Assembly: GCA_049115575.1 (NCBI GenBank)
Contig: JAGDZU010000006.1
Span: 1 to 50,907, forward strand
Length of the DNA stretch: 50,907 nt
Reading direction: 5' to 3'
From: JAHEKB01 sp049115575
GTDB taxonomy: Bacteria > Bacteroidota > Bacteroidia > NS11-12g > UBA9320
Under the pieces are notes generated by a model, which ran no database searches, was not told the DNA's origin, and saw only the letters and a list, made by a program, of their open reading frames with translations. Each line of letters begins with the position of its first letter. Position 1 is the first letter of the stretch. Of the stretch, positions 46,167-50,907 are shown in pieces. A program made the translations under genes and the position numbers.

Positions 46167-47288
46167 TTAATTGGCATTTAATAAGCTGCCGATTTCCTCA
46201 TCTAGCTCAGAATGATGTAGGTTGGCCCTGTATATTCGCCCATTCTTATCAATCAAAAAGGTTTGAGGAACAGAGTGCACATCATATATTTTAGCAGCTG
46301 CAGAACTCCATCCTTTCAGGTCGCTAACATGTATCCACGACAACTTGTCCTGCATAATGGCAATTTTCCATTGAGCTTCTTTGTGATCCAAAGAGACTCC
46401 ATAAATCTCAAATCCCTGATCTTTGTATTTGTCATAGATGGTCTTAACATGAGGATTGGCTTTTCTGCATGGCCCGCACCAACTCGCCCAAAAATCTAAA
46501 AGCACTACTTTTCCTTTTAATGAAGACAATTTTACGGTGTCTCCTTCTGTGCTTTGTAATGCAATATCAGGCGCCATCATTCCTTCATCCCATGGTTTAA
46601 ATTGACTCCTAATCGCCAATAAGGCCTGGGTATATTCGGAATTTGGCATATTCTCACTCAACTTAACAAGCACTTTATTGATGATTCTCGGTTCTGGCCT
46701 TGAGAATAGGAATCGCGCAGCAAAGAAAAGTACCGGAGAAGCTTCATGCTCTTCTACAAACTTCTCGATTGATCTTGTTCTAGATGTAATTAAGCCTATA
46801 TAGTCTTCATTAATCTGCTGCTTCTTTTGTGTATTAAGTGCTGCAGGGTCTACACTGTTCATTCTTAAGGTAAAATTCTTAACTGCCGTGTCATAGTGAG
46901 TATAGATCTTGTGCAATTCTCGCATGTCATCATTCCAAGCTCCACCATCAATAGTATATGGAAACCCTTCACCTAAACTAGCTCTCATTTTTACATGATC
47001 ACCATTCTTTAATACAACTGGAATTCCAGGAGGTTGAGCTGAGCCAAATGTGAGATAATACAATTGATCCTTTTCAGAAGAAGAACTGTATTTAAATTTT
47101 CCATTCTTCTTGGTATATATAGTATCAATTACACTTACTTGTTGAGCTGAGATTTTGCTAACAACCACCATGGTTTGCTCCTTCACGGCAAGTTTTCCTT
47201 TTAAAGCAAAGGTGGTATCATTTGCTCTTGATTGTTGTGTGAAAAATAACAGAACACCCCATATGAAAACCGACTTTATAAACCCCAT
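46167..47288 (-). CDS. TlpA-like thioredoxin-fold protein with N-terminal DUF4369-like domain
   Basis: This exported protein of about 373 residues has a signal peptide ending RAND (start at ATG 47288; upstream in-frame starts lack support). The first ~230 residues resemble the DUF4369 domain found before thioredoxin folds in Bacteroidota. The C-terminal AhpC/TSA-like domain has the redox motif FWASWCGPCRKANPH and the cis-Pro segment VHSVPQTFLIDKNG. It likely reduces or isomerises disulfides in the periplasm or handles thiol signals. It lies immediately after gatB and may be read from the same transcript. Confidence 0.9.
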   Translation of the reverse strand: MGFIKSVFIWGVLLFFTQQSRANDTTFALKGKLAVKEQTMVVVSKISAQQVSVIDTIYTKKNGKFKYSSSSEKDQLYYLTFGSAQPPGIPVVLKNGDHVKMRASLGEGFPYTIDGGAWNDDMRELHKIYTHYDTAVKNFTLRMNSVDPAALNTQKKQQINEDYIGLITSRTRSIEKFVEEHEASPVLFFAARFLFSRPEPRIINKVLVKLSENMPNSEYTQALLAIRSQFKPWDEGMMAPDIALQSTEGDTVKLSSLKGKVVLLDFWASWCGPCRKANPHVKTIYDKYKDQGFEIYGVSLDHKEAQWKIAIMQDKLSWIHVSDLKGWSSAAAKIYDVHSVPQTFLIDKNGRIYRANLHHSELDEEIGSLLNAN

Positions 47289-47315
47289 TGAATACATAAC
47301 ATATAAAGTGGGCAA

Positions 47316-48764
47316 TTAGTTGCTTAGTGCTTTAACTAAAAGTTCGTTGGCTTTTTTAGGATCCGCCTTCCCTTGGCTTTTTTTCATGAGTTGCCCCATG
47401 AACATACCCAACAAACCTGTTTTACCACTTCTATAAGCTTCAACTTTGTCTGGAAAGGAATTAAGTACTTCTGCTATTAGTTCTTGTAGGTAATCGTCGT
47501 CACCGTCTTGAGCTAGGTTCAGCTCTTCTATCATTTTGTAGACTCTTGTAGAAGGGTGCTCCAACAATGCAGGAAATAGTTTTTGTTCAGCTACACTATA
47601 GCTTATGGTGCCATCATCAATTGCTACAATTATATCTGATATCTGCTCTGCAGAAATCGGGAAATTGCTAATATGTTCTGCATTGGAATTTACCCAGCCT
47701 TTAACAGCTCCCATGGTCCAGTTTGCAGCAGATTTGTAATTTTTATTGTGTTCGCAAACTTCTAAGAAGAAGTCTGCAATTTCCTTGGAATCTGTTAGAA
47801 TTTGAGCATCATATTCACTCAAACTCATTTCTGTAGTAAAACGCACAAAAAGCTCTTTTGGTAAAGCAGGCATAGAAGAACTTAGCCTCTCTATCCATTC
47901 TTTATTAATAACCAAAGGTGGAAGATCTGGCTCTGGGAAATAGCGATAGTCATTCACCATCTCTTTACTCCGCATACTAAATGTGGTTCCATCTAGAGCC
48001 TTAAAACTTCTTGTTTCAGGTTGAACCTCTTCTCCTGCCTCTATCAATGCTACTTGACGTCCGAATTCATATTCAATTGCCTTCTTCACATTGCTCATGG
48101 AGTTCATGTTCTTGACCTCTACCTTGGTTCCAAACTCCGAAGCTCCAATTGGCCTAATAGAAACATTAGCATCGCACCTCAAACTTCCTTCTTCCATGTT
48201 TCCGTCGCAAACACCTAAATATCTCACTAACTTTCTAACCTCCATTAAGAAAGCATAGGCCTCATCACCGCTTCTCAAATCTGGCTCAGTTACCATCTCC
48301 ACTAAGGCAGTTCCTGCCCGGTTATAGTCTAATAAAGTGTTTTCTATATCTAAATCGTGTAAACTTTTACCAGTATCCTCTTCCATATGTATGCGGGTGA
48401 GATTTACCAGTTTAGTTGAGCCGTTCAATTTAATTTCCACTTCACCACCATTACAAATAGGGGTATCAAATTGCGTGATCTGATAACCTTTGGGAAGGTC
48501 TGCATAAAAGTAGTTTTTGCGAGAATACATATTGTACTCTCTAATCTCAGAGTGACAAGCAAGTCCAAGTATTATCGCCATTTCAACAGCTCTCTTATTA
48601 TGAACCGGAAGTGTGCCCGGATGACCTAGACTTATTGGACTTATCAGACTATTTGCCAAATCGCCATAACTCACTTGGTCTGAACAAAACGCTTTAGACT
48701 CTGTTTTGAGTTGAGCATGTATCTCTAAACCAATAACTGCTTCGTATTTGTTGTCTTTTAACAT
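47316..48764 (-). CDS. gatB: Asp-tRNA(Asn)/Glu-tRNA(Gln) amidotransferase subunit B
   Basis: This 482-residue subunit converts Glu-tRNA(Gln) and Asp-tRNA(Asn) to the amidated forms with GatA and GatC. Family segments present include YEAVIGLEIHAQLKT, YSRKNYFYADLPKGYQI, GSLRCDANVSIRP, EVKNMNSMSNVKKAIEYE and the C-terminal GatB/YqeY domain ending KKANELLVKAL. Neither gatA nor gatC is in this window. The ATG overlaps the alaS stop by one base (TAATG). Confidence 0.95.
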   Translation of the reverse strand: MLKDNKYEAVIGLEIHAQLKTESKAFCSDQVSYGDLANSLISPISLGHPGTLPVHNKRAVEMAIILGLACHSEIREYNMYSRKNYFYADLPKGYQITQFDTPICNGGEVEIKLNGSTKLVNLTRIHMEEDTGKSLHDLDIENTLLDYNRAGTALVEMVTEPDLRSGDEAYAFLMEVRKLVRYLGVCDGNMEEGSLRCDANVSIRPIGASEFGTKVEVKNMNSMSNVKKAIEYEFGRQVALIEAGEEVQPETRSFKALDGTTFSMRSKEMVNDYRYFPEPDLPPLVINKEWIERLSSSMPALPKELFVRFTTEMSLSEYDAQILTDSKEIADFFLEVCEHNKNYKSAANWTMGAVKGWVNSNAEHISNFPISAEQISDIIVAIDDGTISYSVAEQKLFPALLEHPSTRVYKMIEELNLAQDGDDDYLQELIAEVLNSFPDKVEAYRSGKTGLLGMFMGQLMKKSQGKADPKKANELLVKALSN

Positions 48765-50907
48765 TAAAGCCCTTTTATATAGTTTTCAGCAATGTTTTTT
48801 ACTTTCTCTAAACCGTTCAAATCTGCTCCTCCAGCCTGTGCAAAAAAGGCTTGTCCACCACCTCCGCCTTTAATTTCTTTGGCCCAATCTCTTATGAGTT
48901 GGCCTGCATTTAAACCCTTGTCTTTAACTAGAGATTCAGAAATCATGATGCTCAAACTAGGTTTGTTATCAACCTTTGCCAAAAGCACACAAAACAGATT
49001 TTCTATTTCATTTTTCAATTGAAAAGCTATGTCTTTTACTTGGGACGCCTGAGCAACTTGAATTATAGCAACTAAAGAAGACATTCCGTTCTGTGTAGAA
49101 ATCTGATTTTTAAGTTCGTTCTTCAAACTAATACTTTGCTGGTCTGCCTGTTTCTCCAGAACATCTTTGAGATCGTGATTCTCTTTTTGTATAGTTTGAA
49201 TTGCTTTGAGTAGGTCCTGTGGATGATTGAGTTTGTCAGAAATCTCATCAAGTAAATCCAAACGGCTAGTCAAATATTCCAGCGCTCTGTCTGAAGTAAT
49301 GGCTTCTATTCTACGTACACCTGCTGCAACTGAAGATTCATGAATTATTCTAAAGTCTCCAATTTCGGATGTATTTGCAACATGTGTGCCTCCACAAAGC
49401 TCTACTGAAAACTTTGGGTCAAAAGTGACTACTCTAACTACATCACCATATTTCTCGCCAAAAAGGGCAGTTGCACCTTTGGCAAGAGCTTTCTTAAAAG
49501 GCACATTTCTGGCCTCATCAAGTTCTATTCCTTGTTGAATCTTATGGTTAACCAACCTTTGAATTTGATGCAGCTCTTCTTTGCTCAACTTCTGAAAATG
49601 TGAAAAGTCAAAACGCAAATGCTTGTGATTCACTAAAGAACCTTTCTGATTAACGTGTTCACCAAGCACCTCTTTTAGTGCCGCATGCAATAGATGCGTT
49701 GCACTGTGGTTAGCTTTAATTTCCTCCCTTTTCTTGGAATTTACTTGTGCAGTGAATGCCTGATTTAAGTTGGCAGGAAGTTCATCGCTAATTTGAATTA
49801 TAAGCTCATTTTCTTTCTGTGTATCTTGAATACTCAGTTTGCTATTATCCTGCTTTCCTATGAGTAATCCTGTATCTCCAACTTGACCACCACTTTCACC
49901 ATAAAATGGCGTAAGATTAAACACCAAATGGTAAAGTTTTTTGTTCTTGACTTTAACTTCTCTATACCGAGTTATTTTAACTTCAGCCTCTGTATAATCA
50001 TATCCAATGAATTCCTCTAACTCATCATCAGCTAAAACAACCCAATCACCAGACTCTTTTTTCGCATCAGCTCTAGAACGTTCTTTTTGTTTTAATAAAG
50101 CTTGTTTAAATCCGTCTATGTCTACATTTACACCTTGCTCCCTAGCCATTAGTTCAGTTAAATCAATTGGGAAACCGTAAGTGTCATAAAGTTCAAACGC
50201 GTGTTGTCCAGAAATGCTTTTTCCATCTTCACCTTTGAACTGATCGAATAGCTTCAAACCTTTATTCAAGGTGTGCAAGAATGACTTCTCTTCCTGCTCT
50301 ATTACATTAGATACAAATTCTGTTTGCTTGTCTAACTCTGGAAATACGTTTTTAAATTTAGCAGCTAAGCCAGGCACTAATTTGTAGATAAACTCGTGCT
50401 CCATACCTAAGAAGCTATAGCCATACCTAATCGCTCTTCTCAAAATTCTTCTAACAACATAACCCGCTTTCTCGTTTGAAGGTAATTGGCCATCTGCTAT
50501 AGTAAAGCATACTGCTCTCAAATGATCTGCAATAACTCTAAATGCGATATTTTCTTTCTCATTCTTGCCATAGGTCTTTCCACTCAACTGTTCAAGTTGC
50601 TTTATGGTTTCCATAAAGAGGTCTGTATCGTAATTGGAATGTTGCCCATTTATTGCCCTGAGAACCCGCTCTAAACCCATACCTGTATCTATATGTTGAT
50701 CCGGTAAGTTCACTAAACTGCGATCGGCCTTTCTATTGTATTGGATGAACACCAGGTTCCATAATTCAATGACCTGTTCATGGTCTTGATTTACAAGTTC
50801 CTTTCCATCTAATTCAGATCTTTCAGATTCGGGTCTAAGATCCATATGAATCTCTGAACAAGGTCCACATGGGCCAGTTTCGCCCATCTCCCAAAAATTA
50901 TCCTTTT
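48764..50907 (-). CDS. alaS: Alanine-tRNA ligase (5' end outside the window)
   Basis: About 714 residues are visible, with the N-terminal part cut off at the right edge. Visible parts are the class II catalytic core (FWEMGETGPCGPCSEIH, MGLERVL), the editing-domain zinc/active-site motifs HSATHLLHAAL and VELCGGTHVANTSEIG, a coiled-coil linker and the glycine-rich C-Ala domain (GGGGGQAFFAQAGG). It charges tRNA(Ala) and edits mischarged Ser and Gly. It is translationally coupled to gatB, and both serve aminoacyl-tRNA supply. Confidence 0.96.
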   Translation of the reverse strand, partial: KDNFWEMGETGPCGPCSEIHMDLRPESERSELDGKELVNQDHEQVIELWNLVFIQYNRKADRSLVNLPDQHIDTGMGLERVLRAINGQHSNYDTDLFMETIKQLEQLSGKTYGKNEKENIAFRVIADHLRAVCFTIADGQLPSNEKAGYVVRRILRRAIRYGYSFLGMEHEFIYKLVPGLAAKFKNVFPELDKQTEFVSNVIEQEEKSFLHTLNKGLKLFDQFKGEDGKSISGQHAFELYDTYGFPIDLTELMAREQGVNVDIDGFKQALLKQKERSRADAKKESGDWVVLADDELEEFIGYDYTEAEVKITRYREVKVKNKKLYHLVFNLTPFYGESGGQVGDTGLLIGKQDNSKLSIQDTQKENELIIQISDELPANLNQAFTAQVNSKKREEIKANHSATHLLHAALKEVLGEHVNQKGSLVNHKHLRFDFSHFQKLSKEELHQIQRLVNHKIQQGIELDEARNVPFKKALAKGATALFGEKYGDVVRVVTFDPKFSVELCGGTHVANTSEIGDFRIIHESSVAAGVRRIEAITSDRALEYLTSRLDLLDEISDKLNHPQDLLKAIQTIQKENHDLKDVLEKQADQQSISLKNELKNQISTQNGMSSLVAIIQVAQASQVKDIAFQLKNEIENLFCVLLAKVDNKPSLSIMISESLVKDKGLNAGQLIRDWAKEIKGGGGGQAFFAQAGGADLNGLEKVKNIAENYIKGL

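Overview
This window looks like a chromosomal segment of a Bacteroidota bacterium, most likely a marine-type member of the Flavobacteriales. The evidence is: five secreted proteins carrying type IX secretion (T9SS) C-terminal sorting domains; a mevalonate gene set with a GYDIA-type GHMP kinase, class II HMG-CoA reductase and type 2 IPP isomerase; the pyrE / Nudix / coaD / rsmD / DUF3822 neighbourhood typical of that group; and TAnnTTTG (-7 type) promoter elements. It is AT-rich, gene-dense and mostly housekeeping or envelope genes. I see no tRNA, rRNA, CRISPR array, transposase or phage gene.

Layout: 211-2829 is a T9SS type A cargo protein. 2830-9751 (minus strand) is an isoprenoid block: IPP isomerase, HMG-CoA reductase, an intergenic stretch with a small repeat, an unknown lipoprotein, a GYDIA GHMP kinase, diphosphomevalonate decarboxylase, mevalonate kinase and a UbiA prenyltransferase. 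9811-12963 holds a cysteine-free DUF2797 protein, a divergent M14 peptidase lipoprotein, and a coupled DUF2892/HMA pair. 13016-17430 (minus) runs M48 peptidase, LolA-like protein, T9SS protein, GpsA. 17501-26930 has an M20 dipeptidase and two large T9SS proteins (type A and type B) converging on each other. 27125-30492 is lipid and envelope metabolism (diacylglycerol kinase-like, Lgt, GT2, polysaccharide deacetylase). 30603-33279 is a TolC / HlyD pair with no inner-membrane pump beside it. 33280-36850 is pyrE, Nudix, coaD, rsmD, DUF3822 and a pseudopilin-like protein. 36947-40570 couples a PaaN-type aldehyde dehydrogenase to a PNGase F-like T9SS protein. 40630-42959 has a small lipoprotein, a charged secreted protein, a second Lgt homologue and an orphan small gene with a hairpin at its start codon. 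43107-50907 has MtaB, a PhoR/PhoB-like two-component pair, a TlpA-like thioredoxin, GatB and AlaS (cut by the window edge).

The sequence contains ten short runs of N. Judged by protein family, most of them hide roughly 30 to 80 bases of coding sequence and they break several reading frames. I treat the affected genes as intact genes with assembly gaps, not as pseudogenes.

The observations I consider most worth checking are: a DUF2797 protein that has lost every cysteine; exact TAnnTTTG elements sitting only 4-15 bases before many start codons, suggesting very short or absent mRNA leaders; a GYDIA kinase that could supply the missing phosphomevalonate kinase step next to a UbiA enzyme that could make isoprenoid glycerol lipids; and a perfect inverted repeat overlapping the start codon of an unknown small gene. 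I did not find a clearly novel multi-gene system.
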